Under the pieces are notes generated by a model. It saw only the letters and a list, made by a program, of their open reading frames with translations, was not told the DNA's origin and ran no database searches. Position numbers and translations under genes: made by a program. Below are positions 26,083 to 36,751 of a DNA stretch of 64,000 nt, in pieces; position 1 is the stretch's first letter; each line of letters begins with the position of its first letter. The stretch is from Burkholderia sp. WSM2232 (GTDB lineage: Bacteria; Pseudomonadota; Gammaproteobacteria; Burkholderiales; Burkholderiaceae): NCBI RefSeq assembly GCF_000472545.1, contig NZ_AWZV01000005.1, positions 186,001 to 250,000 of the forward strand, given 5' to 3'.

Positions 26083-27136
26083 GTTTGATGTACTCCACCA
26101 GTTCGTCGTAACGGTTTGCCGAGGCCTTGTCGAGGCTGTTCCAGAAGGGCGACGGATCGTTTCGCAGACTATCCACCACGTCCGCCACCTTTTGCGGGTC
26201 GAAGTCTCCCGCATGAAACACGTAATCGTCTATCCCGAGATCGCTATAGGCAGCGTGCCCCTTGCGCTCATACGAGAGATGCACGCTCGGCACGCCCGCC
26301 AGCACGCTTTCCAGACTGCCGTGCAGCCGTACCGATACGATGATGGCGTCGCGCCGGCGCACAATATCGCGCAGCAAGGTGCTGCATTCCACTCCGAAGG
26401 TGCGCCGATAAAATACGTCGTCGCTATTGCCGCGGCCGGAACTTTGCAGTGCAAATTCAGCGTCTGGAATCAGTTCGACAAGGCGTTTGATGTTCTTTAG
26501 ATAGACATCGGAATACGGCTTGCCACTCAGGTCGCGAAACACGAAGAACACCTTGCGGCGCGCCTGCGCGGTCAGCGCAGTGACGGGAATCTGCAGATTC
26601 TTGCCGATTTCCAGCACGACGAGATCGCCGGTTCGCACACCTTTGCGGTGTTGCAGTTCCTCGCCGCTCTTGTCATCGCGAAGAAAAATAGTGTCGACGT
26701 GCCGGCGAATCAGCGCCCTGAGCACGAAACCGGAGAGCCCCCGGAATGGACCGACGCTTTGCGGCAAATAGACCGTTGTGCTGCTGCGGCCGCCGAATGC
26801 GGTACCGGCAATTTGCGTACCGTGTGCGATCAGCGCCTTCCACCCTTCGCTCAACGTGCCAGACCTGAGATAGCCGCCGCCCACGCCAAAGAATATCGCT
26901 GGGCGCACTGAGCCGATACGTCGCACGATTCGCGACACGAATTGGGGAAGTGAGACGAGCTCCACGTTGTTGTCGTCGAGATAGCCTGCGAACGCTGCCT
27001 TGTCCAGACAGACGACGGTAATGGGAGCCCGTATGCCAGCAGCGCGAATCGCGCGCAGACTCAGCTTCACCAGCAAGCCATCTCCGCTATTGCGCGGACT
27101 GTACGCATGCAACAGGAAGACCTCAGGCGTTCTCAT
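26021..27136 (-). CDS. Polysaccharide pyruvyl transferase family protein
   Basis: 371-aa cytoplasmic enzyme of the PS_pyruv_trans family. It has FLLHAYSPRNSGDGLL at the N-terminus, FGVGGGYLRSG, the QSVGPFRG motif and the C-terminal SVRLHGSLESVLAGVPSVHLSYERKG that forms the phosphoenolpyruvate site. Such enzymes ketalise a sugar of the repeat unit with pyruvate, making the polymer acidic. Its start overlaps the upstream glycosyltransferase stop by 14 nt, showing tight operon packing. Confidence 0.9.
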   Translation of the reverse strand: MRTPEVFLLHAYSPRNSGDGLLVKLSLRAIRAAGIRAPITVVCLDKAAFAGYLDDNNVELVSLPQFVSRIVRRIGSVRPAIFFGVGGGYLRSGTLSEGWKALIAHGTQIAGTAFGGRSSTTVYLPQSVGPFRGLSGFVLRALIRRHVDTIFLRDDKSGEELQHRKGVRTGDLVVLEIGKNLQIPVTALTAQARRKVFFVFRDLSGKPYSDVYLKNIKRLVELIPDAEFALQSSGRGNSDDVFYRRTFGVECSTLLRDIVRRRDAIIVSVRLHGSLESVLAGVPSVHLSYERKGHAAYSDLGIDDYVFHAGDFDPQKVADVVDSLRNDPSPFWNSLDKASANRYDELVEYIKHEVQRFDHFADGRKLLARRN

Positions 27137-28199
27137 AGCAGCTCATTAGTGATTTGAAGAAACGGTCGGCTCGGAAAGCGTGGTCAAACACATGCCGTGC
27201 GTTGGCGCCCATGCGGCGACATTCGTCGAGAGACAACGCGTTGAGTTGATCGGCGAGACACGCTCCGCTCAACTCCCGCAACATCAGCCCGTTGTAGCCG
27301 TGAATGACCTGCTCCGGCAACGAACCCTCGCTGGATACAACCAGCACCTTTCCGGCCCGCATGGCCTCGATAGGAACCAGCGCAAGACCTTCCCACCGCG
27401 AGGGCACGACGATCACATCCATATCCAGCATGGCACGGCGCGTCTCGTCGGGGCCCACCCAGCCGTGATAGGTCACGCGCGGGTCGTTGGAGCGGACATT
27501 CACGCCGCCTCGAACCGCCGTGCCGAACACGTGGACGTGCAGCCCTTCTCTCAGTAGCGGGATTGCATTGAGCAGAATGTCGAAGCCCTTCTGATAATCC
27601 AGTCTGCCGAAATAGCCGATATGGATGGTCGTCGCCGGGCTCACCGCCACTGCAGCGGCTTCGATGGAACGCTCGCTCAACGCGTCCGACGCGATGCCCG
27701 TATAGACGAGATCGATGTTATCCAGGCCGATGCGATGGCGCTTTGCAGCTCGAACCTCGTCAAACGACATACAAAGAATGCGCGTGCAGCGATTCGACAA
27801 CGCGCGTTCCACAAACGCAAACGCGTGACGCATGGCCGGAGGAATGTCCCGCTTCATGAACGACCACGCGTGGGGCGTGTAGAGAACTCTTTCATTACGG
27901 AAGCGATTCAATCGCACGTACAAGCCAGGAAAAGTGCTGTGACAATGAATGACGTCCGCATTCATGTCGGCGAGCACGTTCTTCAGCTTGTAGGCAATAG
28001 CGGGAATCAGAATCGGGTTACGGCTCGACCGATAGTGAACCACCATTATTCCGTCGACCCCAATATCGGCTAGCTTCAGGTTTCTTGGATCGCACAACAG
28101 CACGATCTCGTGCCCCATGTTTCGCTGCTCGATCATCAGCGCACGAACGTAATTCGCCACACCGCCGATCCATGTCTCAACCACATGTACGATCTTCAT
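27123..28199 (-). CDS. Glycosyltransferase family 4
   Basis: 358-aa GT-B enzyme. The start MKIVHVVETWIGGVANYVRAL contains the GGV loop of the acceptor domain, DVIHCHSTFPG follows, and the donor domain has IGYFGRLDYQKGFDILL and VVPSRWEGLALVPIEAMRAGKVLV (EX7E). GAGTTC precedes the ATG at 28199; the frame upstream to 28316 is not needed. Similar to WcaL/EpsF-type transferases that follow the Wza-Wzb-Wzc genes in Burkholderiales exopolysaccharide clusters. Confidence 0.87.
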   Translation of the reverse strand: MKIVHVVETWIGGVANYVRALMIEQRNMGHEIVLLCDPRNLKLADIGVDGIMVVHYRSSRNPILIPAIAYKLKNVLADMNADVIHCHSTFPGLYVRLNRFRNERVLYTPHAWSFMKRDIPPAMRHAFAFVERALSNRCTRILCMSFDEVRAAKRHRIGLDNIDLVYTGIASDALSERSIEAAAVAVSPATTIHIGYFGRLDYQKGFDILLNAIPLLREGLHVHVFGTAVRGGVNVRSNDPRVTYHGWVGPDETRRAMLDMDVIVVPSRWEGLALVPIEAMRAGKVLVVSSEGSLPEQVIHGYNGLMLRELSGACLADQLNALSLDECRRMGANARHVFDHAFRADRFFKSLMSCYENA

Positions 28200-28343
28200 G
28201 TCGAACTCACCGAAGCAGAAGGGATAGTACGAACGCTTTCGCCTTTTCGGGGCGACCGCAGCCAACAGAAACGGGTAAAAGCCAACTGACCGGAATGCAG
28301 TGCAGCCCTCGCTCAAGCGCGAGAAAATGAGGCTGCGTCGGGG

Positions 28344-30572
28344 TCATTTCGTCAATTTGCGGTCATAGCGATACGCGACATAGCGATACGAGCCGTACTT
28401 CGAGCGATAACCGAACGCGCGTGCGTCGACCGCATTGAAGATCACGCCTTTCAGCGTTGCGTTCGCGCGCTGCAAATGCCGTGCGCTTTCGGTAAGCTCG
28501 CCGATCACCGTGCGCTGAAAACGTGCGATAAGGAACGTGGTGCCGGCATTGCTGGCGACAATGCCGGCGTCGGCAACGGCGAGTACCGGTGGCGCGTCGA
28601 TCACCACCAGGTCGTAGCGCTCGCTCAGGCGCTCCATCAGCCGGCTCATGTTTTCGCTCATCAACAGTTCTGCCGCGTTCGGCGGGATGCTGCCGGTGGT
28701 GATCAGATCGAGTCCTTCCGCCACATCGCGCCGGATCACCTCGTCGAGCGTCGCCTCTGCCGACAGTACGTTCGACAGCCCCTTCCCCCGCGAAACGCCG
28801 AAGTACTGGTTGAGGTAGCCGCGCCTCATGTCGGCGTCAACGAGAATCACACGCTTGTCGCTGCTGGCCATGATGGCGGCCAGATTCGACGCGACGAACG
28901 ATTTGCCGACCCCGGGACCCGGACCTGTGAGCAGGAGGCGATTATTGGGCGCGTCAAGCATGGCGAAACGCAATGCGGTACGCAGACTGCGCAAACTTTC
29001 AATGGAGGGTTCATCGGGTCGGGCGGCAGCGAGCAACGCGAGGCCCGAACGGCGAGTACGGATCGCTTCGTCCAGCGTGCGTTGCTCGGCCGAGTAAGGA
29101 ATCGCACCGTAGACATTGAGGCCCGCATAGCGCTCGATATCCTGTACGTCCGTGATGCCGCCGTAAAAATGCTCACGTCCAAAGGCCGTTGCGACACCGA
29201 TCATCAGGCCTGCGATCAACGCCAGCCCGATTACCAGAGGCTTTTTTGGTTGTATGGGTTCTTCCGGAACGCGTGCGGAATCGACCTGGCGAACATTGCC
29301 CACCTTGCCGGCGGACACCAGTTTCAATTGCTGCAGATTGTTCAGCGCGCCCAGGTAAACGTCGGTGTTCACCTGGACGTCACGCATCAACGCCACCGTG
29401 CCCTGCTCCAGATTAGGCAGTGACTTCATACGCCCGTCCACCGCCTGAAGTCGCGCTTTCATTGCAGCAATCTGCTGTTCGAGCGCGCGCACCGAAGGAT
29501 GATCCGGCGAGTAGCCGCCGGACAGTTCAGCGCGCTTTTGCTGCAACGTCAACAGATTGGTCTGCCACGCGACCGTTTCCTGCAGAAGCGTTTGCGCTTC
29601 AAGCCCGAGATCGTACGTGCCCTTCGAGTTGCGAAAAGCGTTGTAGCGTTGCTCGGCCTGCTCGACGTCGTGTTTCAAGCCAGGCAGCAGACCCTCCAGA
29701 AACGCCGCCGACTTGTCGGCCTCGGCTGCTTTACGCTTGATGTTCTGCGCGACATACGCGCTGCCTAGCGAATTGAGGATCGCTGCAATCTGTTGCGGGT
29801 CCCTGCCACGCAGCGATGCGGTAATGATGTCGCTCTGCTTACCCTTCTGCTCCACGGTCAGCTTTTTTTGCAGGGCTTCCAGTGTCAGCAGCTTCGAGTA
29901 TCGGGTGAGCGAAAATGCGGCGCCGGGCTTGCCGCTGATGTGCGAGACCAGCAGGCGGAATTGGCCAACGCTCTGGTTGGAAACGACCGGCTCCCCTACC
30001 ACGCCTTCTATCGGCGAGTCGAGATCCGACTGCGTCACGCGGAACCGGTTGTTGTCCAGCAGTGTGAGCTTGAAGCGTTTTCCCACCAGATCGGACGGCA
30101 CCTCGAACTGTTCTACTGAGATCGATTCGCCTCCCCAACAGAAACCGCCCATCCCAAACAGGCCCGGATTGGAAAGTGATTTATCGTGATCGGCGATCAG
30201 CCAGCCGATCAGCGGAAAACGGCGCGGCGCCGCGTCGATATAAAGACGAAGACCGTTCACGGCCTGATCGACCACTGCGCGCGACTGCAGAATCTCGACT
30301 TCTCCCTCTGCCTGCGTCTTGGTGTCGAAGAGCGAGGACACATCGCCAAGGAGCGACGTAGCGCTGGTCGGATTGTCTTCCTCCACCTGAATCATGATGT
30401 TGGCTTCGTAATTCGGGCGAGCCAGAAACGCGTACGCGACTCCGATCGCGAGAATCACTGCGCAAATACCGGCAATCAACCACCGGCTGCCGACCAGCAC
30501 ATCCACGTAACGGATCAGATCGGCATCCTCATCAACTGGATCGCCCACGGTCATGTCAATTCTATTATTCAT
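28344..30572 (-). CDS. Wzc-type polysaccharide co-polymerase and tyrosine autokinase
   Basis: 742-aa inner-membrane protein. A Wzz domain with a membrane helix at about 31-51 is followed by a periplasmic coiled-coil region, a GNVR-type segment with PEEPIQPKKP before the second helix, and a cytoplasmic BY-kinase. Walker A is GPGPGVGKS (550-558) and Walker A' is ILVDADMRRG; DAPP is also present. The C-terminal tail is tyrosine-rich (seven Tyr within the last about 20 residues, ending RYDRKLTK), the autophosphorylation cluster. It controls polymer length and export together with the Wza-like and Wzb-like neighbours. Confidence 0.93.
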   Translation of the reverse strand: MNNRIDMTVGDPVDEDADLIRYVDVLVGSRWLIAGICAVILAIGVAYAFLARPNYEANIMIQVEEDNPTSATSLLGDVSSLFDTKTQAEGEVEILQSRAVVDQAVNGLRLYIDAAPRRFPLIGWLIADHDKSLSNPGLFGMGGFCWGGESISVEQFEVPSDLVGKRFKLTLLDNNRFRVTQSDLDSPIEGVVGEPVVSNQSVGQFRLLVSHISGKPGAAFSLTRYSKLLTLEALQKKLTVEQKGKQSDIITASLRGRDPQQIAAILNSLGSAYVAQNIKRKAAEADKSAAFLEGLLPGLKHDVEQAEQRYNAFRNSKGTYDLGLEAQTLLQETVAWQTNLLTLQQKRAELSGGYSPDHPSVRALEQQIAAMKARLQAVDGRMKSLPNLEQGTVALMRDVQVNTDVYLGALNNLQQLKLVSAGKVGNVRQVDSARVPEEPIQPKKPLVIGLALIAGLMIGVATAFGREHFYGGITDVQDIERYAGLNVYGAIPYSAEQRTLDEAIRTRRSGLALLAAARPDEPSIESLRSLRTALRFAMLDAPNNRLLLTGPGPGVGKSFVASNLAAIMASSDKRVILVDADMRRGYLNQYFGVSRGKGLSNVLSAEATLDEVIRRDVAEGLDLITTGSIPPNAAELLMSENMSRLMERLSERYDLVVIDAPPVLAVADAGIVASNAGTTFLIARFQRTVIGELTESARHLQRANATLKGVIFNAVDARAFGYRSKYGSYRYVAYRYDRKLTK

Positions 30573-30587
30573 CGTCTCAACGTCTCT

Positions 30588-31025
30588 TTAAGCGAGTGCC
30601 TTAATTCGCGATGTCCAGGATGCGGCACCACGAGCGATCAACTCGTAGACCCCGTAGAAATGCGAGAGCGGTTTTCGGTAAGGATCGGGAACATCGAAGT
30701 CTTGCGCGTCACCGAGCCGGAATACCTTCCCTCGGGCCGACGGATGCCTGCGCATGATTTCCTGCCTGTGTGCTTCCTCCATCGTCAGTATCAGGTCGCT
30801 CCCGCTGACCAGTGCAGCATTCAACTGGCGCGCACGATGCTGCGTGATGTCCAGTCCGTTTTCAGCGCAGACCTGAACAGCAGCAGGGTCCGCGGCATAT
30901 CCGGCCAATGCGTCCAGTCCTGCCGATGCAACCGCGATTCCCTCGAGTTCACGGCGCAGCAGGTACTCGGCCATCGGGCTTCGACAAATATTGCCGACGC
31001 AAACCACCAGCATGCTTCTGATCAT
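30588..31025 (-). CDS. Wzb-type low-molecular-weight protein-tyrosine phosphatase
   Basis: 145-aa cytoplasmic phosphatase. The CX5R loop is Cys9-VGNIC-Arg15 followed by Ser, and the general acid Asp is in DVPDPYRK (about residue 114). It dephosphorylates the tyrosine cluster of the Wzc-like kinase encoded 15 bp downstream. It overlaps the Wza-like gene upstream by 4 nt (ATGA). Confidence 0.93.
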   Translation of the reverse strand: MIRSMLVVCVGNICRSPMAEYLLRRELEGIAVASAGLDALAGYAADPAAVQVCAENGLDITQHRARQLNAALVSGSDLILTMEEAHRQEIMRRHPSARGKVFRLGDAQDFDVPDPYRKPLSHFYGVYELIARGAASWTSRIKALA

Positions 31026-32194
31026 TTCCCGGCGATCGCTCCGTACAGTGCCGCATTGACCGCTGGCAGCAAGAGATTCAGCACGCGGCTAAAGCGCACC
31101 AAACCGTTACCGTCCACGTAGACGATGTCGTGCGGTTGCAGCGCGAACTGATTGGCGAGCACCATCGACACTGGCGACTTCGCGTCGAGGTGATAGACCT
31201 GTGGGCTTGCACTCAATGAGTCGCGTATTACATAGACTTCCGATGGATCGGCGGAATTGCTGTTGATGCTGCCGGCCTGCGAAATGGCCTCGCTAAGCGA
31301 TAGCGTTCCGTCACGCATGGGAAGCGCCGTCGAAGGCTTCGACACTTCGCCCATCACGTACACGCCGCTGTCGTCGCGCGCACGCACGCGTAGCAGATCG
31401 CCGTCGCGCAAAATGATCTTCGCCGGATTGAAGCCGCCCTCGAACATGGAGGTCATGTCGAGCGGATAGGAGCGGCCGTCGCGAACGAGAACGAGCCGGC
31501 TTTGATCCGCTGTCGACGAGAAGCCCCCCGCGCGGCTCACTGCGTCATAAAGCGTCATGGGGATGTCGTTCAGCGGCTGCGCACCGGGCGCATGCACTTC
31601 ACCGTCGACAAATACCTGTCTCGCCCGAAACGAAGCCATGCGCACCGTCACTTGCGGATTGAGAAATGCCTTCGTCAAACGCAGCGCGAGTTCCTGCTGA
31701 ATCTGGTCCGTCGTCATTCCCGCTGCGTGCAGCGTTCCGGCATAAGGAAATTGCAGATTGCCGCGCTGGTCCACCACAAATCCTGGAACCGGGTCGGACG
31801 TGCGCGTCGCGGCCTGTCCAGGTGCACCTTGGGCAACGGCGATTTCCGGATGATCCCAAACCGTGATCTGCAGTACATCCCCCGCTCCAACTACATAGGG
31901 CGACGGTTTGCTGGACAGTTCGCGCACTGCCTGATCGATAACCTTGCTGCGAGTCACCCGCAACTGATGAATCAGCGTGGCGTCGATGTTGACGATCGGC
32001 ACGGGTGCCGCTTCAGCGCGGGCCTGTGCATCATGAGAGACCGCGATGGTGGCGGGCTTGGCCATCTTCATTCCGGGCGCGGCCGCGCATCCAGCCAACG
32101 CAATCGGAAGCGCTACCGCTACGGCGTTGAACAGCGCGCCTCTCGACTGACGATTGCCCACTGCACCCGCAATCTGTTTATCCCGCTTCGGCAT
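31022..32194 (-). CDS. Wza-type outer-membrane polysaccharide export lipoprotein
   Basis: 390-aa protein with a lipoprotein signal ending LAGC (lipid-anchored Cys36), then a Poly_export domain (SPYVVGAGDVLQITVWDHPE, residues about 110-190) and two SLBB domains (VFVDGEVHAPGAQPL; VYVMGEVSKPST). It forms the octameric outer-membrane channel. ATG 32194 has AAAGGGG in place; an upstream extension to 32332 would place 46 charged residues before the signal. The C-terminal amphipathic helix (FSRVLNLLLPAVNAALYG) is the expected membrane-spanning barrel helix. Confidence 0.92.
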   Translation of the reverse strand: MPKRDKQIAGAVGNRQSRGALFNAVAVALPIALAGCAAAPGMKMAKPATIAVSHDAQARAEAAPVPIVNIDATLIHQLRVTRSKVIDQAVRELSSKPSPYVVGAGDVLQITVWDHPEIAVAQGAPGQAATRTSDPVPGFVVDQRGNLQFPYAGTLHAAGMTTDQIQQELALRLTKAFLNPQVTVRMASFRARQVFVDGEVHAPGAQPLNDIPMTLYDAVSRAGGFSSTADQSRLVLVRDGRSYPLDMTSMFEGGFNPAKIILRDGDLLRVRARDDSGVYVMGEVSKPSTALPMRDGTLSLSEAISQAGSINSNSADPSEVYVIRDSLSASPQVYHLDAKSPVSMVLANQFALQPHDIVYVDGNGLVRFSRVLNLLLPAVNAALYGAIAGK

Positions 32195-32256
32195 ACATCC
32201 CCTTTGCAACACGTTTGATAGCAATTCACGCAGCCGCTCGCGCTTCACGCCGCTCT

Positions 32257-33639
32257 TTAGTACGCCTGATGCCCGGCGAAACCGCGCAGAATAGTGGCAA
32301 CGACAATTCGCAGGTCCAATGCGAACGACCAATGACGCAGGTAATACAGATCGTGTTCGACCCGGGCGGCCATTTTCTCGACGCGTTCGGTCTCACCGCG
32401 GTGGCCGTTTACTTGCGCCCATCCGGTAATTCCCGGCTTGATGCGGTAGCGGTCCATGTAACCGCTAATCAGCGTTCGGTAGAGTTCGTCATGTTCGATC
32501 GCATGAGGACGCGGCCCAACCACCGACATTTCGCCGCGCAGCACATTGATGAACTGCGGCAATTCGTCGAGACTGGTACGACGCAGGAAGCGTCCAACCC
32601 GCGTGATGCGTGGATCGTCCCGCGTAGCCTGCTTGACCACGCCATGTTCGGGCGCGTGAACTCGCATCGACCTGAACTTGTAGATAGAGAACGTCCTGCC
32701 GTTCAGCCCTTTGCGGCGTTGCCGGAAAAAGACCGGACCCGGCGACGAACATTTCACGCATAGCGCAATGCCCAGCATCAATGGCGAGAGCGCGAGCAGC
32801 GCGAGCGCTGCGAACACGCGATCGAATACTTCCTTGCTGGTGATCGCCTCGCGCGGCAGCGCCACGGGTGACAGGCTGATTGCGGGCCGGCCGATGAACG
32901 CGAGTGCGCCTCCATGTTCCTGGACACCGAGCGCGTCCACGTCCGGCAGCAGGCGCAGGTCGGCCAGCGTGCCGCGCAGCCCGTCCACGCAGCGCTGCAG
33001 CGATGCTTCAGCTGTCATGGGCAATGCCAGCCAGACTTCCCGAATTGCGTTCGCCTCGATAGAATCGTGAACCCGCCTCAACGCGTCGATATCATGGTCG
33101 ACGGCCGCCTGGTCTGCATCTGCACTGACCGCAGCCAGCTCCACGACGCCGACAACCTTGAAGCCTGCTGCAGCATTTGCTTCTGTGTCGCGCGATACGC
33201 GGTCGAAATAGCGTCCATAGCCAATAATCGAAACGTGCCGCAAGTCATGACCGGCGTGACGGTATCGGCGCAACATCGAATACACGGCCACTCGGGTGAC
33301 TACCAGCAGTGCTGCGGTAACCAGTGTCCACACGAGCAGCCAGCGGCCGGACAAGGTGTGGATACCGCCGAGCAGAAACACGAGTGCAAACGCCAGCGCC
33401 TGAACCGAAAACCACGCAGCCACGACGCGCACAAACAGCGGCCGAAGCGGCCGCCCGCGCCACGACAGATAAATGGAATAGCCCGGAAATGCCATTGCAA
33501 CGAGTGCCGCCACCATCACAGCGCTGAAGCAATGCAGCAGAGGATGCGGCACGGCCTCGCCGAAGCAGATTCGCGCTGCAATTGCAGCTCCCAGCAGTGT
33601 CATCGCGATATCGCAGAGTCGAGCAAGAACGATCTTCAT
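32257..33639 (-). CDS. Undecaprenyl-phosphate sugar-1-phosphate transferase (WcaJ/WbaP type)
   Basis: 460-aa priming enzyme. Four N-terminal membrane helices are followed by a Rossmann-like domain ([17 protein letters not shown]), a fifth membrane segment and the catalytic Bac_transf domain: [47 protein letters not shown] and [14 protein letters not shown]. It loads the first sugar phosphate (commonly glucose or galactose) on undecaprenyl phosphate and starts repeat-unit assembly. It is the first gene of the downstream operon segment. Confidence 0.93.
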   Translation of the reverse strand: MKIVLARLCDIAMTLLGAAIAARICFGEAVPHPLLHCFSAVMVAALVAMAFPGYSIYLSWRGRPLRPLFVRVVAAWFSVQALAFALVFLLGGIHTLSGRWLLVWTLVTAALLVVTRVAVYSMLRRYRHAGHDLRHVSIIGYGRYFDRVSRDTEANAAAGFKVVGVVELAAVSADADQAAVDHDIDALRRVHDSIEANAIREVWLALPMTAEASLQRCVDGLRGTLADLRLLPDVDALGVQEHGGALAFIGRPAISLSPVALPREAITSKEVFDRVFAALALLALSPLMLGIALCVKCSSPGPVFFRQRRKGLNGRTFSIYKFRSMRVHAPEHGVVKQATRDDPRITRVGRFLRRTSLDELPQFINVLRGEMSVVGPRPHAIEHDELYRTLISGYMDRYRIKPGITGWAQVNGHRGETERVEKMAARVEHDLYYLRHWSFALDLRIVVATILRGFAGHQAY

Positions 33640-34202
33640 CGGGCCTCTCCAGGTGGGCTGTAACCATGTCGGCGACTAAATTGATGCAGCACTGCTTGTC
33701 GTCCGTGAGTGCAACGAGAAGGCAAGGCGTGAAGTGATCTTCTCCAGATCGCGGCAATCATGCGCAACTCGCTTTATCGTTGCGCGTGCATGAATTACCG
33801 CTGGAATTCATTTGCACTTCGTTAATGCCGGATCGCCAAATGAAATGCAATTGCGTTTGATGAAACGGATCATATTCGCAGCAATGAACGCCAATTAATC
33901 CGCGTCCGATACGAACACAGTGTTGGCGGAAACGAGCAACTCGAAGAATGCCGCGTCATCGTGCTACATAGCGCTCCGCGTGCACTGATCGACGCGAGAG
34001 CGGCACCCGCATGAGAAGAGCGTAGCAGTACAGCGCCTGACCACGTGCACACGCACAGCGCGACGATGACAGTTTGGCGACGATCGCAGATGAGAAATCA
34101 GCGTGATAGGCTTATTACTGCTTCATTGCCCGCCACATCGCGCCATTTTTATGAATTGTTTTGCTGTCGTCAGCCTGTTTCGATGTGACGAATGGGCGTT
34201 AG
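33640..34202. other. 563-bp intergenic region upstream of the main exopolysaccharide operon
   Basis: AT-richer than its surroundings and without a supported gene. It should contain the promoter of the leftward priming-transferase operon and the 3' end of the polymerase unit. I found no JUMPstart element, clear terminator or strong dyad; the AT-rich block around 33780-33900 is a plausible H-NS target. Confidence 0.4.
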
Positions 34203-35687
34203 TCACGGCTTTGCGCTAATAGCAATACCATGCATTCCGCGCGAAATAGAAGGCGGCCGTTTGCCACGAGGCCAGTTCAATGCAAAACCCATTGGCACAC
34301 CAAACAGTACCACCCAGCGAACCACGTAGTAGACAAGCACATTAGAATCGAACAGAAAGAACAGGAACGGCAAAGGCCATAGTACTGTTCGAAGTGCAGT
34401 CCATCTCGACGAATGCCGTCCCACGCGGTTGAGCGTGACGAGAAGCCAGACGGGTATCGCAAACGAGAGCACGAATCCCGGCAAGCCGAAGTTGATCAGG
34501 AACTCGCCCGGCATGCCGAAGAGCAAGGTGGTCTTGTCCATCGTGCCGCGCTCAAGAGCCCGCACGATCTCGCTCTTTTCCTGTGCGAACGTGTCGGGCT
34601 TGTCGTGCCACAGTGCGCTCGGAACAATCGACGCGAGCGCGCCCACAAAACTGCGGCCCATTGCGAGTTCGTAGGCTGGTTTTTCTACTTCGTTAATCGC
34701 AACGGCCTGCACGTCGAAGCGCGACAGATCGCGAAACAGAAACGCACTCAGCGGTCCCATACTCACTTCCAGGTCGCGCTGTTCTGCAAAACGTTGTGGC
34801 AACCTGGCGAGATCCGAATAGCCGAGACCGAGCTTCAACGGAATGAGCAGAATGCCTGTCAGCGCCACGCCCATGCCGAAGGTGCGCGCCTTTCTCGCAC
34901 TGATAGGTTTGACGAAGCCGTGGTAGATGAAGAGCGCAAACACGAGTACGAATACAATTCCCTGACGGCTGCCTGCAACGCCTGCAGAGAGCCACCCCAA
35001 GGCGCCCAGTTGCGCGAATGCAATCGTCGTAAAGAGAACATTTCGGCGCCTGCGCATGGTGAGACAAACGAACACCCAAAGCGGCGAGGTATTGGCGAAA
35101 GCCTGGATCACACCCAGCCCGCGAAACGGATCGTAGTCGGTGCCGTTGCTCTCCACGCGCGTGTTGTAGAGCTGGACCACATGCGAATAGCCACCGAGCT
35201 TCACGTACATGAATGCGAGCGCACACAGCGAAAGTGCTGCGAACAGATAGGCAAGCCCGCCTGCCCTCGCCGTTGTATCGGTGGGTGCTGTCCATTGGGT
35301 CAATGCTCTCCCGTTGATGTCCAGAGCAATCTTTGTCAGGGCAATTCCCGCGATACTCAACAGGTACCACGCGACCACAGGTGCGCTGTCCTGAGGAAAC
35401 AGCTTCAGATAGATTTCGTCCCCAACCAGCAATTGCCAAAGCGGAAAGACGCCAAAAAAGAACAGGAGAAAGACGCGGAACCAGCGGACTGTCGGATTGC
35501 GCGGTTTGATCGACATAATGAGGGCGATCAGGACGCCGCTCAGAATGATAGTCAGCGTGTGCGCGCGTGCCGTATAAAGCACCACCAATGCTATGGCACT
35601 CACGGTTCCGGCAACTAGAGCAAGCCATAGTGCTTTCAGACTGCTCGGCGGCGCGGGCATGCGCCCGCTGGATTTAATCGTGATCAT
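34203..35687 (-). CDS. Wzy-like polysaccharide repeat-unit polymerase
   Basis: About 494-aa membrane protein with 11-13 hydrophobic helices. It resembles oligosaccharide repeat-unit polymerases: GVAGSRQGIVFVLVFALF in the middle, and a large periplasmic loop carrying RSFVGALASIVPSALW and MPGEFLINFGLPG near the end, as in O-antigen polymerase-like EpsG/WzyE relatives. The start ATG at 35687 overlaps the acyltransferase stop as ATGA; the GTG at 35696 is the alternative. Role inferred from topology and cluster position. Confidence 0.78.
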   Translation of the reverse strand: MITIKSSGRMPAPPSSLKALWLALVAGTVSAIALVVLYTARAHTLTIILSGVLIALIMSIKPRNPTVRWFRVFLLFFFGVFPLWQLLVGDEIYLKLFPQDSAPVVAWYLLSIAGIALTKIALDINGRALTQWTAPTDTTARAGGLAYLFAALSLCALAFMYVKLGGYSHVVQLYNTRVESNGTDYDPFRGLGVIQAFANTSPLWVFVCLTMRRRRNVLFTTIAFAQLGALGWLSAGVAGSRQGIVFVLVFALFIYHGFVKPISARKARTFGMGVALTGILLIPLKLGLGYSDLARLPQRFAEQRDLEVSMGPLSAFLFRDLSRFDVQAVAINEVEKPAYELAMGRSFVGALASIVPSALWHDKPDTFAQEKSEIVRALERGTMDKTTLLFGMPGEFLINFGLPGFVLSFAIPVWLLVTLNRVGRHSSRWTALRTVLWPLPFLFFLFDSNVLVYYVVRWVVLFGVPMGFALNWPRGKRPPSISRGMHGIAISAKP

Positions 35688-36751
35688 TGTGGCCACGTCC
35701 GGGTTGTCTTGGTCTGCTTTACCGCTTCATGTACCGTTTCGGACAGTCGTGCAGTACGTTTGCGCGAAGCGCTTTTGATCCATCGGTTCAGATTGACTTC
35801 CACGAGCGAGAAGCAGGCGTAGCCGGCTACCAATGCACTCGCAACGAGAACGACGACGCTAAGCACCGGATAGTTCTGGATGCCGCTCCTTTTCACAATC
35901 ATGGCGGCAGCGGCGAGTGCGAAAGGATGGGCGAGATAGAGCGAATAAGATGCTGCGCCAATGGCCGTAGCAAGTCTGCCGGGAATCGTCTCGCACGCTC
36001 GGCGAACCAGCAGTTCCATCCTCACCAGGCCGGCAAAGATCATCATGAAGGGCAAGCCGTAACTGATCACTCGCGCATCGGCCGTGTTGGCAGGCGGCAT
36101 GACACAAAGCGCGAGTATCCCGCCCGCCACCAGCGCGACGCTCAATGGCAGTGGTCGGGATTCTTCGCGCACGTAAAGATACGCGGCAATCCCCATGACA
36201 AACTCGAGCAGCAAAGGCGAAGTCACGAATTTCAATGTGGGATTCGCGGGACTCAGCAGCACGCCGCCTGCAACCAGAGCAAGCAACGCCGCACACGTGA
36301 ACGCGAGACGCCGGCCCATTGGAAGGCTCAACGACGCGGCGAAGACAAGATAGAACAGAAACTCATAGCTCAACGTCCAGCCAGTCTGGATCAGGAACTT
36401 GTCGCCGGTCGGAATCAGGGTGAACGAATTGACGATGGTCGTCGTACCGCCGCTGCTGTTCACGACTGCGGGATTCACAAGATAGACAGCCAGCGCAACA
36501 AGCGACAACGTCCAGTACAGCGGGACGATTCTAAGTACTCGTGCCTTGACAAAACCGCGAGCGGTAACCTGCCGGTTCATCGTTACGTAGCACATGATGA
36601 AACCGGAAATAATGAAGAAAAGATCCACTCCCGATCCGCCGAACTCCCACGTTGCACCCGTGCCCGAGATCTGCCCCTGCTTGTGAATAGCGTGGCAGAC
36701 AACGACAAGGACAGCCGCCAAGGCGCGCAATACCTGCACCGAATACAACAT
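35684..36751 (-). CDS. Acyltransferase-3 family membrane O-acyltransferase
   Basis: 355-aa membrane protein with about ten helices. The family signature is present: SVQVLRALAAVLVVVCHA with catalytic His in the first helix, GSGVDLFFIISGFIMC, and the LFYLVFAASL core. Such enzymes O-acetylate or succinylate extracellular polysaccharide, consistent with position at the head of the polymerase unit. It diverges from the AraC-type regulator at 37063 across a region with a duplicated operator-like site. Confidence 0.9.
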   Translation of the reverse strand: MLYSVQVLRALAAVLVVVCHAIHKQGQISGTGATWEFGGSGVDLFFIISGFIMCYVTMNRQVTARGFVKARVLRIVPLYWTLSLVALAVYLVNPAVVNSSGGTTTIVNSFTLIPTGDKFLIQTGWTLSYEFLFYLVFAASLSLPMGRRLAFTCAALLALVAGGVLLSPANPTLKFVTSPLLLEFVMGIAAYLYVREESRPLPLSVALVAGGILALCVMPPANTADARVISYGLPFMMIFAGLVRMELLVRRACETIPGRLATAIGAASYSLYLAHPFALAAAAMIVKRSGIQNYPVLSVVVLVASALVAGYACFSLVEVNLNRWIKSASRKRTARLSETVHEAVKQTKTTRTWPQ